DNA of 56,019 bases from an uncultured bacterium (GTDB lineage Bacteria; Cyanobacteriota; Vampirovibrionia; Gastranaerophilales; Gastranaerophilaceae): NCBI GenBank assembly GCA_902464375.1, contig CABQIM010000004.1, forward strand, positions 1 through 56,019, written 5' to 3'. A program made the translations under genes and the position numbers. Below the pieces are notes generated by a model. The model was given only the letters and a program-made list of their open reading frames with translations, ran no database searches and had not been told where the DNA came from. Of this stretch, positions 9,317 through 18,182 are shown piece after piece (position 1 is the first letter of the stretch; each line of letters opens with the position of its first letter).

Positions 9317-9345
9317 TGAGTAAGAATATTGGAAGTAATGAAACA
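9247..9345 (+). repeat. Right arm of the 99-bp inverted repeat
   Basis: The last 22 codons plus stop of the 486-aa gene and 29 nt beyond it. This is the partner of 7591-7689 (95/99 identical, inverted). The 3' non-coding part is perfectly conserved. Confidence 0.9.
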
Positions 9346-9380
9346 TAAGGCAAATTCTAGTATAGAATTTGCCTTATGTT
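9342..9380 (+). terminator. Terminator of the 486-aa gene
   Basis: A perfect 18-bp stem (9342-9359 with 9363-9380) with a GTA loop, followed by a T-rich stretch. It lies 25 nt after the stop. Confidence 0.8.
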
Positions 9381-9418
9381 TTATGTTCCTTTTGTCAAAA
9401 TAATATTCCCTACGGGCA

Positions 9419-9535
9419 AGCCCCCACCCTTCCCTCTCTGTCACTAACGTGACATCTCTCCCGCTCAATGGATGTTGCGGGCGAGAATAAAGTTTTAGAA
9501 GAGTCTGTACCTCTCTCGTGGAGAGGGAACGCTCC
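9419..9535 (+). repeat. Intergenic repeat family C, copy 1
   Basis: A GC-richer block that includes a palindrome around TCACTAACGTGA, a CCCGCTCAATGG run and the CTCTCGTGGAGAGG hairpin. A reverse-complement copy lies at 32240-32338. It contains the only GC-rich sequence in the 9317-9750 gap and looks non-coding. Confidence 0.7.
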
Positions 9536-9599
9536 ACACTCGTTTTTAATATTTATGTTATATAAAAATTTATTCAAAAAAAAGTAAACAAGTGGTGGT

Positions 9600-9690
9600 C
9601 ATTCCCTCTCTACGGGGGAGTTTTCTGCTTGACTTATCAGTCTGTAGTTCTAACTACAGGTTTGTAAGTGTATTGTAACTGGTAGGGGCT
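9600..9690 (+). repeat. Intergenic repeat family A, copy 1
   Basis: ATTCCCTCT..CGGGGGAG, then an imperfect hairpin with GACTTAT/GTAAGT outer arms and TGTAGTT/AACTACA inner arms, ending GGTAGGGGCT. Similar copies lie at 32341-32398, 40228-40320 and 53444-53537, all on the same strand. No coding potential is seen. Confidence 0.7.
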
Positions 9691-9750
9691 GATTGTTTTA
9701 CTATCTTAAAATACAGATACCCCATATGGATGATTTACATCAAAAAATAT

Positions 9751-9777
9751 TAAAGAAAAAAAATAATTTGCCGAGTA
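9751..9777 (+). promoter_or_regulatory. Sigma-28 (FliA)-type promoter, second site
   Basis: TAAAG, then exactly 15 nt between TAAA and GCCG, then GCCGAGTA (5 of the first 5 bases of the GCCGATAA consensus). The predicted start near 9785 places the GGAG and ATG of the TPR gene (9815) about 20-30 nt downstream. This also argues against the earlier ATG at 9791, which lacks a ribosome site. Confidence 0.6.
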
Positions 9778-9814
9778 TCAAATTATAGACATGAAATTTG
9801 GTTCGGAGATTATA

Positions 9815-11455
9815 ATGACAAATACCCCATCAGCAATAATGGAAAACAAAGCCGCTCTTTTGCTTGAAGAAGCTCGTACGGCACATGAAAATTATTTAAT
9901 TAAACAGCAGGATGCTGATTTGGAAAGAGCAATAGAATGTTATATTGATGCAATAAAGGTTAATCCTTCTATATCAGAATCTTATTATAGACTTGCAAGT
10001 TTATTGTTAGTAAAGGGACAAATCTCTGTTGAAGGCGCTTTGGAACAATGTCGAACTGCTATTTCTCTTGAACCTGAAAATGTAAATGCTCATATTTATT
10101 CGGGTTATTTTCAATGTCTAAACGGTAATTTTGATGAAGCAGAAAAAGAATTCCAGCTTGCAGTATCTAATGCAGGTAAAAATTCTGCACGTCCAAGATT
10201 ATTCTTATCAAAATTATTATTTTCAAGAATTAAGAACCATAATTCATCAGTAAAAGACGTCATGAAATTTTTGTATTATTTCTTGTCCGGCAGCATGATG
10301 ATTATGTGGGATTGCCCTTCTATAAAAATGTTTTGCAAGTTCTTGGCTAATGATTTTTCTGTATTTTCTTACAAAACATTAGGCGAAACTTTTGAGAAAA
10401 TGAAGCTTTTCCCATCTGCTTTAGAAGCTTACTCTAAAGGCTTGGAAAAGACTGCTCAAGGAAACTTGTTCTATCAAAAAATGGGTGATTTGTCCTTGGA
10501 ATGCAATGATATTGAAGCTAGTTTGGAATGTTACAAAAAAGCTTATGAACTTAATCCAACGGACAGAGAAGTGTTGATTAAGCTTGCAACTATTAACCAA
10601 ACTTATTTCCCAGATCAAGTTGATGAAACCATTGATTATTACAACTCGTTATTAGAGTTTGGAATTGACATGGACAAAATCTATTATGAACTTGGACATT
10701 TGTACTTGAACAAATCTGATAAAATTAACGCTGTAAGTGCGTTTAAACTTGCACAAGAATTAAATCCTGAAAATCCATACTATAACAATTCACTAGCTTA
10801 TGCTTACATCAAAGCTGAACTTTACGATGATGCAATTGAATACTATCAACTTGCAATTAAATTGAATCCTGATGCAGAATGGACTTCTATTGTATGTCAT
10901 GCTCTAGGTGCAATTTATGCAGAAGTAAAGAACAACTTTGAAGCAGCAGAAGCTACTTTTAATGCCGGAATGGTACTTGACCCTAATAACGTTGATATTC
11001 AATTGTCATTGGGAGATTTGTACATGGCTCAAAATGATTTAGACAAAGCGATTAAAACTTATTGCGATGCTATTTCTACTGAACCGGAAAACTACCTGAC
11101 TTACGCTAAAACAGGTTTGGCACTTTGGGAAAAAGATTACTTGGAAGAAGCTATTGTTGCATTCCATAAATCAATTGAATTGAATCCTAATTTTGAAATC
11201 GCTCAAAACAATCTTGGTGTTGTATATCTTGATGGAATTGGCGACCCAAAAGAATCTGTTGAGTATTTCAAAAACGCAATCAACATCAACCCAAATTATA
11301 CATTGGCATATTTTAATTTAGCTCGTGCTTATCAAGCTATTGGTGACAAAGCTATGGCAGCTGAATATTATCAAATGACAATGGACTTGAACAAGATTAC
11401 AGAAGAATTGTCGGAAAAAGAAATCAGAGAAAGATTGTACGATTTGTTCAATTAA
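9815..11455 (+). CDS. Tetratricopeptide-repeat protein
   Basis: 546 residues from the ATG at 9815 (MTNTPSAIMENKA). This start is chosen because GGAG lies 7 nt upstream, while the in-frame ATG at 9791 has no ribosome site and falls within the first bases of the predicted transcript. About nine to ten degenerate 34-residue TPR units run through the protein, seen as repeated A-x-x-x-Y/F...A-x-x-L-N-P patterns (ALEAYSKGLE, ASLECYKKAYELNP, AFKLAQELNPENPY, AIEYYQLAIKLNP, AFHKSIELNPNF). There is no signal peptide, so it is a cytosolic scaffold or chaperone-like protein. The sigma-28-type promoter and position next to the 486-aa gene suggest a partner or chaperone for flagellar-regulon products. That is inference. 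Confidence 0.85.
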   Translation: MTNTPSAIMENKAALLLEEARTAHENYLIKQQDADLERAIECYIDAIKVNPSISESYYRLASLLLVKGQISVEGALEQCRTAISLEPENVNAHIYSGYFQCLNGNFDEAEKEFQLAVSNAGKNSARPRLFLSKLLFSRIKNHNSSVKDVMKFLYYFLSGSMMIMWDCPSIKMFCKFLANDFSVFSYKTLGETFEKMKLFPSALEAYSKGLEKTAQGNLFYQKMGDLSLECNDIEASLECYKKAYELNPTDREVLIKLATINQTYFPDQVDETIDYYNSLLEFGIDMDKIYYELGHLYLNKSDKINAVSAFKLAQELNPENPYYNNSLAYAYIKAELYDDAIEYYQLAIKLNPDAEWTSIVCHALGAIYAEVKNNFEAAEATFNAGMVLDPNNVDIQLSLGDLYMAQNDLDKAIKTYCDAISTEPENYLTYAKTGLALWEKDYLEEAIVAFHKSIELNPNFEIAQNNLGVVYLDGIGDPKESVEYFKNAININPNYTLAYFNLARAYQAIGDKAMAAEYYQMTMDLNKITEELSEKEIRERLYDLFN

Positions 11456-11548
11456 GATTTCAATCGATTTCAATTCACGACTTACAGGTACTGTGATAAT
11501 GTGCAACTTACATCTTAGCGTTGATGTTGCAAGACATTGTCTTTATTC

Positions 11549-11672
11549 ACCCTCATCAGTGCTCCGCCCAGCTTGTCTTGGATTATTCGTGGTGTCGGCA
11601 GAGTAACGTCTGACCTCCACCTTACGGGCTATCGCCCTACTGAAAATCCGCTCTCCCCTCAAGGGCGAAGCG
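11549..11672 (+). repeat. Intergenic repeat family B, copy 1
   Basis: It begins CACCCTCATCAG, continues through CTTGTCTTGGAT, GTGTCGGCAGAGTAACGTC and CCTTACGGGCTA, and ends near CAAGGGCGAAGCGTGAA. A close copy in the same orientation is at 40468-40600, and a degenerate inverted copy at 30600-30790. It fills most of the gap between the convergent TPR and gcvPB genes. Confidence 0.75.
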
Positions 11673-11702
11673 TGAAATACGAATACATAAATACCAGAAA
11701 AC

Positions 11703-13130
11703 TTATACCAACTCTTTCCAAGTCAAATCTGGGTGTCTTGCAGCAAGAGTTTCATCAACCTTCTTGATTGGAGTTGTTTGTGGTGATTTTAGAACTTCTT
11801 CCGGATTTTCTTCAATCTCACGCGCAATCTTTAACATTGTGTCAATAAAATTATCTAAAACCTCTTTAGATTCTGATTCTGTTGGCTCAATCATAATTGC
11901 TTCATGTACAATTAAAGGGAAATAAACCGTTGGCGGATGACAATTTGAATCCATCAAACGTTTTGCAATACCTAATGTTGAAACACCTTGATGATGTTGT
12001 TTTTCTCCAGAGAGAACAAATTCGTGCATGCAAGGTTCATCAAACGGTAAATCGTATACACCTTTTAATTTTTCTTTAATATAATTTGCATTCAATACAG
12101 CATCAGCACTTGCAAGTTTGAGGTTATATCCCATCATAAGAATATATGCGTAAGCTCTTACAAGAACGCCAAAGTTGCCATAAAAGCTTCGAACTTTTCC
12201 GATTGAATGCTCAATTTTATAATTTCTAATATACTTGTCACCTTGTTTTTCTATAACTGGAGATGGTAAGTAATCTTTCAGTTTTTCTACTACACAAACC
12301 GGACCAGCCCCCGGACCACCGCCGCCGTGTGGTGTTGCAAAGGTTTTGTGTAAATTCAAATGAACAACATCAAATCCCATCAAAGCAGGGTTTGTCCAGC
12401 CCATTATGGCATTGAAATTAGCTCCGTCATAATAAAGCAAAGAACCATTGTCGTGCATAAGTTTCGAAATCTCAAGCACCTTTTCTTCAAAAATTCCAAG
12501 TGTATTAGGGTTTGTCATCATTATTGCAGCAACATCTGAATCAAGTAATTCTTTTAATGCTTCAATATCAACTTGCCCTTTTTCGTTTGATTTGACTTGA
12601 ATTATATCAAATCCGCACATCTTTGCACTCATAGGATTAGTTCCATGAGCAGAATCAGGAACAATAACTTTTTTTCTGTTTGTTTCACCTTTTGTTTCAA
12701 AATACTTTTTGATAATCATCATGCCGGTGAGTTCGCCGTGCGCTCCAGCTGCCGGTTGAAGAGTTGCCGCATCCATGCCGGTAATTTTCTTTAAAGCTTC
12801 TTGAAGATTGTACATCAACTCTAACGCACCTTGCGAATCTTCATCAGATTGAAGAGGATGAAGATTTGCAAAACCTTCTAATGATGCCAAAAGTTCGTTA
12901 ACTTTTGGATTGTATTTCATAGTGCAAGAACCTAGCGGATAGAATCCTTTTTCTATGCAGAAATTTCTGTCACTAAGTTCTTTATAGTGACGCATAACTT
13001 CCAGTTCGCTTAATTGCGGCAAACCAATTGCATCTTTTCTAATTAATTCTTGAGGAAGAAAATCTCCTAATTCGATTTCTTCAAATCCGATACCATCAAC
13101 CCCGTTACTTTTTTCAAATATTGTTTTCAT
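11703..13130 (-). CDS. gcvPB: Glycine dehydrogenase (decarboxylating) subunit 2
   Basis: 475 residues, the C-terminal-type subunit of two-subunit glycine cleavage P-protein. The PLP lysine is K262 in the HLNLHKTFATPHGGGGPG motif. Upstream are PLGSCTMKYNPK (65-75) and QPAAGAHGE (125-133), which are diagnostic of the family. With GcvPA it decarboxylates glycine and passes the aminomethyl group to the lipoylated H protein in the cytosol. GcvPA, H and T are not in the window, so the cleavage system is dispersed. The first 17 nt overlap the end of the upstream sigma-factor gene, implying coupled translation. Confidence 0.96.
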   Translation of the reverse strand: MKTIFEKSNGVDGIGFEEIELGDFLPQELIRKDAIGLPQLSELEVMRHYKELSDRNFCIEKGFYPLGSCTMKYNPKVNELLASLEGFANLHPLQSDEDSQGALELMYNLQEALKKITGMDAATLQPAAGAHGELTGMMIIKKYFETKGETNRKKVIVPDSAHGTNPMSAKMCGFDIIQVKSNEKGQVDIEALKELLDSDVAAIMMTNPNTLGIFEEKVLEISKLMHDNGSLLYYDGANFNAIMGWTNPALMGFDVVHLNLHKTFATPHGGGGPGAGPVCVVEKLKDYLPSPVIEKQGDKYIRNYKIEHSIGKVRSFYGNFGVLVRAYAYILMMGYNLKLASADAVLNANYIKEKLKGVYDLPFDEPCMHEFVLSGEKQHHQGVSTLGIAKRLMDSNCHPPTVYFPLIVHEAIMIEPTESESKEVLDNFIDTMLKIAREIEENPEEVLKSPQTTPIKKVDETLAARHPDLTWKELV

Positions 13131-13752
13131 GTACTTCTTCCTGTTTTAATAACTCTTTCTTTATTTTGTCCAATGCGTTTTGAATAATTCTCGAGATTCT
13201 CGATTGCGAGATATTAAACTCAACCGAAATATCTTTAAGTTTTTTGTCATAAAAATACTTAGCTTCTATTAAATCTTGTTCTCTTTGTGAAAGCTTTTTC
13301 ATCGCTTCACAAATTCTATGCTTTAATTCTACTATTTCGGCTTTTTCTTCAGGGGTTCTATGATTGTCCTTGATGACTGTTGGATTTTCTGCATCAGCCA
13401 TTTCTTCTATAGACAATATTGTTTTATAAACAGCATCTTTAATCTTTTCTTGCTCTTTTGGCTCTTGATTCTTCATAACGTACCACTTATAACGGCGGCG
13501 CATTTCGTTTCTAATTGCCCATTTGATGGCTTTTGTCAAGTATGCTGTGTTATATAATTCTTTGTTCTTTGCGTTATTTATAAGGTAGTAAACTGTATAA
13601 TTTGATAAAGCTATTACTTCTGAAAGCTCAATAAGCCCAAGGTTTGAGAACTTTTTATATTCAACCTTGGATATAGTGTCTATTAATTCTTTATACTGGG
13701 AAAGATTAGCCCTGTCTTCCCGCTCTCTGTTTATAGCTTCTAAGTCTTTCAT
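13114..13752 (-). CDS. Sigma-70 family factor, FliA/sigma-28-like candidate
   Basis: 212 residues. Residues about 15-90 resemble sigma region 2, with the region 2.4-like stretch AIRNEMRRRYKWYV. A charged linker (about 90-140) follows in place of a clear region 3, and residues about 150-205 are region 4 (LSQREQDLIEAKYF, then the helix-turn-helix DISVEFNISQSRISRIIQNAL). Length and layout fit a small alternative sigma factor. The 'SQSRISRI(I/H)xxAL' HTH is like FliA and sporulation sigmas. Two sigma-28-type promoters lie 3.5-6 kb away, so FliA activity is plausible but not proven. It overlaps gcvPB by 17 nt and probably shares its mRNA. It could instead be a general stress or housekeeping-variant sigma. 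Confidence 0.8.
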   Translation of the reverse strand: MKDLEAINREREDRANLSQYKELIDTISKVEYKKFSNLGLIELSEVIALSNYTVYYLINNAKNKELYNTAYLTKAIKWAIRNEMRRRYKWYVMKNQEPKEQEKIKDAVYKTILSIEEMADAENPTVIKDNHRTPEEKAEIVELKHRICEAMKKLSQREQDLIEAKYFYDKKLKDISVEFNISQSRISRIIQNALDKIKKELLKQEEVHENNI

Positions 13753-13904
13753 ACTATATAATATATCAGAAAGTTGTATATAAATGCAAGAATATTCAGA
13801 ATTTTACAATAATCTTAAAATATGCTAGTATATTAAGTAATGTATAAGTAGGATTTAGGAATTTTTAATCCGATTTATACTATAAGAAAAGAGGGTAATA
13901 TTTA

Positions 13905-14414
13905 ATGAAAACTTTAAAATATATAAAATCTATCTCATTAGTAATTCTTAGTGCTGGAATACTTACAACAAGTGCAATTTGTGTAGAGAAAGTTTCTGCA
14001 AATCCGGCTCCTGTGCAAACAGCTGCACAACAAGCTGTCAATGTGGTTTCGGTTTCTCCGCTAACAGTAGTTGCAAACCCAAGCCGCTATTTGAACAAAA
14101 CAGTTTTAATGAAAGCGAAATTCGATAAGTTTTCTACATTGGGTTTGGATTACAAACCGGCATTTAAGTCTTCAGAGGATTATATTTCTTTTTTGATAAG
14201 AAGAGATGATTCAAACCACGACATTCCGCTTTCTGAAATGAAATTATTCTTGAAACGTGATGTTGCAGAAAAATTTATTGATTTAAAGACAGATGATGAA
14301 ATCGAAATAAAAGGAAAAGTCTTTTCAAGCGCATTAGGTGATGCTTGGGTTGATGTAAGCGAATTAAAGATTGTAAAAAAGGCACCTGAAACAAAAAAAG
14401 ACGGAGTTAAATAA
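13905..14414 (+). CDS. Secreted OB-fold-like protein of unknown function
   Basis: 169 residues. A signal peptide is clear (KTLKYIKSI, hydrophobic core, cleavage probably around the Ala/Asn-rich ICVEKVSANPA segment). The mature part is about 140 residues of alternating beta strands: VVANPSRYLNKTVLMKAKFDKF, the ISFLIRRDD strand, DEIEIKGKVFSS and DAWVDVSELKIV. This is the pattern of single OB-fold periplasmic proteins, where 'P-x-x-Y-x-N-K-x-V' begins strand 1. AAGAGGG precedes the ATG. It sits 3 nt before the GH57 gene and is likely in the same operon. No enzyme motif is visible; function unknown. Confidence 0.8.
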   Translation: MKTLKYIKSISLVILSAGILTTSAICVEKVSANPAPVQTAAQQAVNVVSVSPLTVVANPSRYLNKTVLMKAKFDKFSTLGLDYKPAFKSSEDYISFLIRRDDSNHDIPLSEMKLFLKRDVAEKFIDLKTDDEIEIKGKVFSSALGDAWVDVSELKIVKKAPETKKDGVK

Positions 14415-14417
14415 TTT

Positions 14418-16949
14418 ATGCCCGATAATAAAACTAAATTGGAAGCAGAACAAGATAAAAAAGATAAACAAAAAGTTTTTCTAACAGTGCACGGTCATTT
14501 CTATCAACCACCAAGAGAAAACCCTTGGTTGGAAGCGATAGAACAGCAGGATAGTGCTTTACCTTTCCACGATTGGAATGAAAGGATTAATGCAGAATGC
14601 TATAATCCTAATTCTGTTTCAAAAATTGTTGATTCTAAAAATCAGATATTAAACGTAGTAAATAACTATGAATATATGAGCTACAATTTCGGTCCAACCT
14701 TATTATCTTGGATGGAAGAATTTGCTCCGCTTGCTTATGAAAGAGTTATTAGGGCTGATATAAATTCCAGAAGAATGCACTCTGGTCACGGGAATGCTAT
14801 AGCGCAGGTTTATAACCACATGATTATGCCGCTTGCTAATGAACGTGATAAGCAGACACAGGTAAAATGGGGAATTAAAGATTTTGAATATCGTTTTGGT
14901 AGAAAACCGGAAGGTATTTGGTTAGCAGAAACTGCTGCCGATGATGATACAATGCGAGTTTTGGTAGAAAACGGTATTAAATTTACAATTCTTTCTCCTT
15001 ATCAGGCTCAAAGAATTAGAAAAGAAGGAGAAAAAAATTGGCAGGACGTAAGTTGGGGAAATATTGATCCGGCTCGTTCGTACAGATATTATATTAAATC
15101 TGCCCCTGGAAAATTCATAGATTTATTCTTCTATGATGGTGCTATTTCACGTTCTGTAGCGTTTGATGAATTGTTAAAGGATGGTAACAAGTTTGTAAAC
15201 AGATTAAAGGATGGTATTTCTGATTTAAGAAATTATCCTCAATTGGTTAATATTGCAACAGATGGCGAAAGCTATGGACACCATACCAAATTTGGCGATA
15301 TGGCATTAGCTTATGCAATGAAACTTAAAGTAAAAGATGCAGGTTTTGAGGTTACTAATTATGGCGAATATCTTGAAAAATATCGCTCTGATTGGGAAGT
15401 AGAAATTAAACCAGTATCTTCCTGGAGCTGTTTCCATGGTGTGGGCAGATGGTGTGATGATTGCGGTTGTTCAACCGGAGGTCATCCAGGATGGAACCAA
15501 AAATGGAGAAAGCCTTTAAGAAATGCGCTTGATTTCTTGAGGGATGAAATGACTACGCTTTATCATAAACAAGGTAAAAAGTTCTTCAAGGATGCACAAG
15601 AAACAAGAGATAATTATATTAGTGTAATCCTTGATAGAAGTGATGTGAGCGTTAAAAATTTCCAAGAAGAATATTTTATTGCAGGTCTAAGTGATGAGCA
15701 AAAAGTAAAAGCAATGGAATTATTGGAAATTCAACGTCAAGCTATGCTTATGTATACAAGCTGCGGTTGGTTCTTCTCTGAAATTTCCGGTATTGAAACT
15801 GTTCAAATTATGAAATACGCAGCACGTGTTATGCAGCTTGCAAAATCTTTCATGAAAAAAGACTTGGAAACTCCTTTCTTAGAAATATTAAAGGAAGCTA
15901 AAAGTAATATTCCTGAATTCGGAACGGGGAAGGATGTTTTTGAACGTTTTGTAAAACCTTCTGTAGTAACGACTAAACAGATTGTAAGTTTGTGGGCAAT
16001 TTCTTCTTTGTATTCTGATATTGAAGATGAAGAGAGTGTTTATTGCTATAAAATCAAAAAACACTCTTATAAAACTGTAACGAAAGGCAATTCAAAACTT
16101 GTTCTTGGTCATATAGAAGTAGAGTCTAAAGTAACATTAGAAAAATCTAATATGATTTTTGCTATGTTGCAATTCTCCGGTGGAGATTTCCATTGTGCAA
16201 TTAAGGAATATTCAGAAAACTTTAGTGATATCCAAAAAGAATTGGTAAGAACATACCTTGTATCGCCTTTAACAGAGATTATCAGAAGTATTGATAACTA
16301 TTTTGGTTCAGAATACTTTACTCTTAAAGATATCTTTATTGAAGAAAGACGTAAGATATTGCAAACTATGCTTCGCGGTAAATTGCAAATCTTCGCTAAC
16401 ACATATGAATCAATGTATAACGAAGGTAAAGGCTCTATATATCAAATGCAGACTCTTGGTTTAGAAATACCAAAAGAGTTTAAGATTTCTGCTCAATACG
16501 TTTTGACAAAACAATTCAATGACTTATTTGTCGATTCTCGCGGTTTCTTAGACAATGATATTATTCAACAAGCGTCTGATATTAATTTTGAAGCTAAAAG
16601 AATTGGTATAGAAATTGATAAAACACCTACATCAAAGATTTTTAGTAAAAAAATTGCGCAAAATATCAACAGATTGTCTTATGCGCTTGATTTACAACAA
16701 GTTGATGCTACTTTAGAACTTCTTGATTGTATTTCAAAATTAGAGATAAAAGTTGATATAGCAGAAGCGCAAAACTATTTCTTCTCAAAAATAGTTACTA
16801 ATATATGTGATTTGATAGACAGTATTTCATGCCAAGCTGACAGAGATTTATTAGTAATGTTGTTTGAAATTGGTGAAGATTTGAATATCAACATGGATTA
16901 TTATAAACAACAATTTAACAAAGCTCTTGTTTCTGTGTCTAAAGGTTAA
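14418..16949 (+). CDS. GH57-family glycoside hydrolase with DUF3536 C-terminus
   Basis: 843 residues. The N-terminal 300-350 residues are a GH57 catalytic domain: HGHFYQPPRENPW (25-37), the EGIWLAE segment with candidate nucleophile E171, and NIATDGESYGHH with candidate acid D282. A Cys/Trp-rich loop (SWSCFHGVGRW...CGCSTGG) follows. The remaining about 450 residues are helical and match the DUF3536 region found with such enzymes in Cyanobacteria and other phyla. GH57 enzymes act on alpha-1,4/1,6 glucans (amylase, branching or 4-alpha-glucanotransferase activities). No signal peptide is seen, so a cytosolic role in glycogen or storage-glucan metabolism is likely. The precise reaction is unknown. 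Confidence 0.9.
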   Translation: MPDNKTKLEAEQDKKDKQKVFLTVHGHFYQPPRENPWLEAIEQQDSALPFHDWNERINAECYNPNSVSKIVDSKNQILNVVNNYEYMSYNFGPTLLSWMEEFAPLAYERVIRADINSRRMHSGHGNAIAQVYNHMIMPLANERDKQTQVKWGIKDFEYRFGRKPEGIWLAETAADDDTMRVLVENGIKFTILSPYQAQRIRKEGEKNWQDVSWGNIDPARSYRYYIKSAPGKFIDLFFYDGAISRSVAFDELLKDGNKFVNRLKDGISDLRNYPQLVNIATDGESYGHHTKFGDMALAYAMKLKVKDAGFEVTNYGEYLEKYRSDWEVEIKPVSSWSCFHGVGRWCDDCGCSTGGHPGWNQKWRKPLRNALDFLRDEMTTLYHKQGKKFFKDAQETRDNYISVILDRSDVSVKNFQEEYFIAGLSDEQKVKAMELLEIQRQAMLMYTSCGWFFSEISGIETVQIMKYAARVMQLAKSFMKKDLETPFLEILKEAKSNIPEFGTGKDVFERFVKPSVVTTKQIVSLWAISSLYSDIEDEESVYCYKIKKHSYKTVTKGNSKLVLGHIEVESKVTLEKSNMIFAMLQFSGGDFHCAIKEYSENFSDIQKELVRTYLVSPLTEIIRSIDNYFGSEYFTLKDIFIEERRKILQTMLRGKLQIFANTYESMYNEGKGSIYQMQTLGLEIPKEFKISAQYVLTKQFNDLFVDSRGFLDNDIIQQASDINFEAKRIGIEIDKTPTSKIFSKKIAQNINRLSYALDLQQVDATLELLDCISKLEIKVDIAEAQNYFFSKIVTNICDLIDSISCQADRDLLVMLFEIGEDLNINMDYYKQQFNKALVSVSKG

Positions 16950-16970
16950 TTTAACTGAAAAAATATAATG

Positions 16971-17001
16971 CAGCGACCTCTCTAACTATGAGAGGTCGCT
17001 G
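16971..17001 (+). terminator. Stem-loop after the GH57 gene
   Basis: A 12-bp perfect GC-rich stem (CAGCGACCTCTC paired with GAGAGGTCGCTG) with a 7-nt loop, 22 nt after the stop. The T tract is weak. Confidence 0.65.
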
Positions 17002-17141
17002 TCGTATGAATGATAGTGCGCAACGAATACGGGTGGGTATCGTTTACAATTATCTTGATATTAAATTTATATAAATATTTCTCAAAAACCCGATTTTTTA
17101 TATTATACTTGAATGGTAGATAATTAATATGGAGAAAGAGA

Positions 17142-17981
17142 ATGACAAATACAGTTCTTGAGAAAAATGGTTCAATTCACCCATCAGCAGTAATTCATCC
17201 TTCTGCAGAAATAGGTGAAGGTGTTATAATCGGACCTAATGTTGTAATAGGTGAAGGTGTAAAGCTGGGTAATGGTACCAGAGTTATTGCAAACGCATAT
17301 ATTGAGTTTGCAGAAATCGGAGAAAACTGTACAATATCTCCATTCTCTACTATTGGTTCAGAACCTCAAGATTTAGGTTATAAAGGTGAACCAACAAAAG
17401 TTGTTATCGGTAATGAAACTATTGTTAAAGAAAACGTAACTATTCATAGAGGCGCAGCATGCGGTGATTTTACAACAAGAATCGGCAACAAGTGCTTATT
17501 GATGGTTGGCTCTCACATTGCTCATAACTGTGTACTTGAAGACCAAGTAATTTTAGCTAACTTAGTAACTCTAGGTGGTCACGTTCACGTTGGATTTGGC
17601 GCTTTCGTTGGCGGTATGAGTGTATTCCACCAAAATATTAGAATTGGTTCAATGGCGATTATTAGTGGATTCTCTGCTTCTCGTCAAGATATTTTGCCAT
17701 ACTCAAAAGGTGAAGGCAGACCTCCTGTTCCACGTGGTTTGAATGTAATTGCTATGAAAAGACGTGGTGTTTCTCAAGAAATCAGAACAGCTACAAACGA
17801 AGCATTCAAATTATTGATTTCAGACGAATACAATACATCTCAAGCAATTGAAAAAATTAAGGCTGAAATTCCTATGAATGAATACATAGAAAATATGATA
17901 GAATTTATTCAATCATCAAAGAGAGGCGTACTTCTAAAAACTCATAAATCAGGATACCAATCTCTTTCTTCTGAAGAATAA
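17142..17981 (+). CDS. lpxA: Acyl-ACP--UDP-N-acetylglucosamine O-acyltransferase
   Basis: 279 residues. A left-handed beta-helix of hexapeptide repeats (IHPSAVIHPSAEIGEG onward) is followed by an alpha-helical C-terminal domain. The catalytic His is H125 in LMVGSHIAHNC, the same number as in E. coli LpxA. The VFHQNIRIG motif, normally H-Q-x-x-R-I-G, and the RPPVPRGLNVIAMKRRG segment identify LpxA rather than LpxD or generic acetyltransferases. It catalyses the first step of lipid A synthesis in the cytosol, so the organism makes LPS or a lipid A-like molecule. A GGAGAAAGAG ribosome site precedes the ATG. It stands alone, without lpxC, fabZ or lpxB neighbours. Confidence 0.94.
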   Translation: MTNTVLEKNGSIHPSAVIHPSAEIGEGVIIGPNVVIGEGVKLGNGTRVIANAYIEFAEIGENCTISPFSTIGSEPQDLGYKGEPTKVVIGNETIVKENVTIHRGAACGDFTTRIGNKCLLMVGSHIAHNCVLEDQVILANLVTLGGHVHVGFGAFVGGMSVFHQNIRIGSMAIISGFSASRQDILPYSKGEGRPPVPRGLNVIAMKRRGVSQEIRTATNEAFKLLISDEYNTSQAIEKIKAEIPMNEYIENMIEFIQSSKRGVLLKTHKSGYQSLSSEE

Positions 17982-18010
17982 TTTTATACAAAACTTATAG
18001 AAGTAATATA

Positions 18011-18043
18011 AAGGGTAATAAGTACAATTATTATTGCCCTTTA
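18011..18043 (+). terminator. lpxA terminator
   Basis: AAAGGGTAATAA pairs with TTATTGCCCTTT across an 9-nt loop and is followed by ATTTATT, 30 nt after the lpxA stop. Confidence 0.6.
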
Positions 18044-18146
18044 TTTATTGGCTTTATGTAAAGAAATGTAAAGTGGCTCAAATTTAGTAATAGATTGAAT
18101 AACTGTTGTTTTATATCGTTTCAAGGAAAAGATGTGAAACATTCTC

Positions 18147-18176
18147 TTGACTTAATTTTCTTATGTGTAATAATAT
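18147..18176 (+). promoter_or_regulatory. Candidate sigma-70 promoter for a small RNA
   Basis: TTGACT, an 18-nt spacer, then TAATAT. It lies beyond the lpxA terminator and points to a terminator 120 nt further on, with no credible reading frame between them. Confidence 0.45.
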
Positions 18177-18182
18177 AGATAC

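Noticed and set aside
9313..9537. 74-aa minus-strand frame over the 9.4-kb intergenic block
   Set aside because: It coincides with repeat family C and a terminator; amino-acid content is repeat-driven and there is no ribosome site.
11537..11767. 76-aa frame across the TPR-gcvPB gap
   Set aside because: It is made of repeat family B, which recurs elsewhere with other frames, and it overlaps the gcvPB 3' end.
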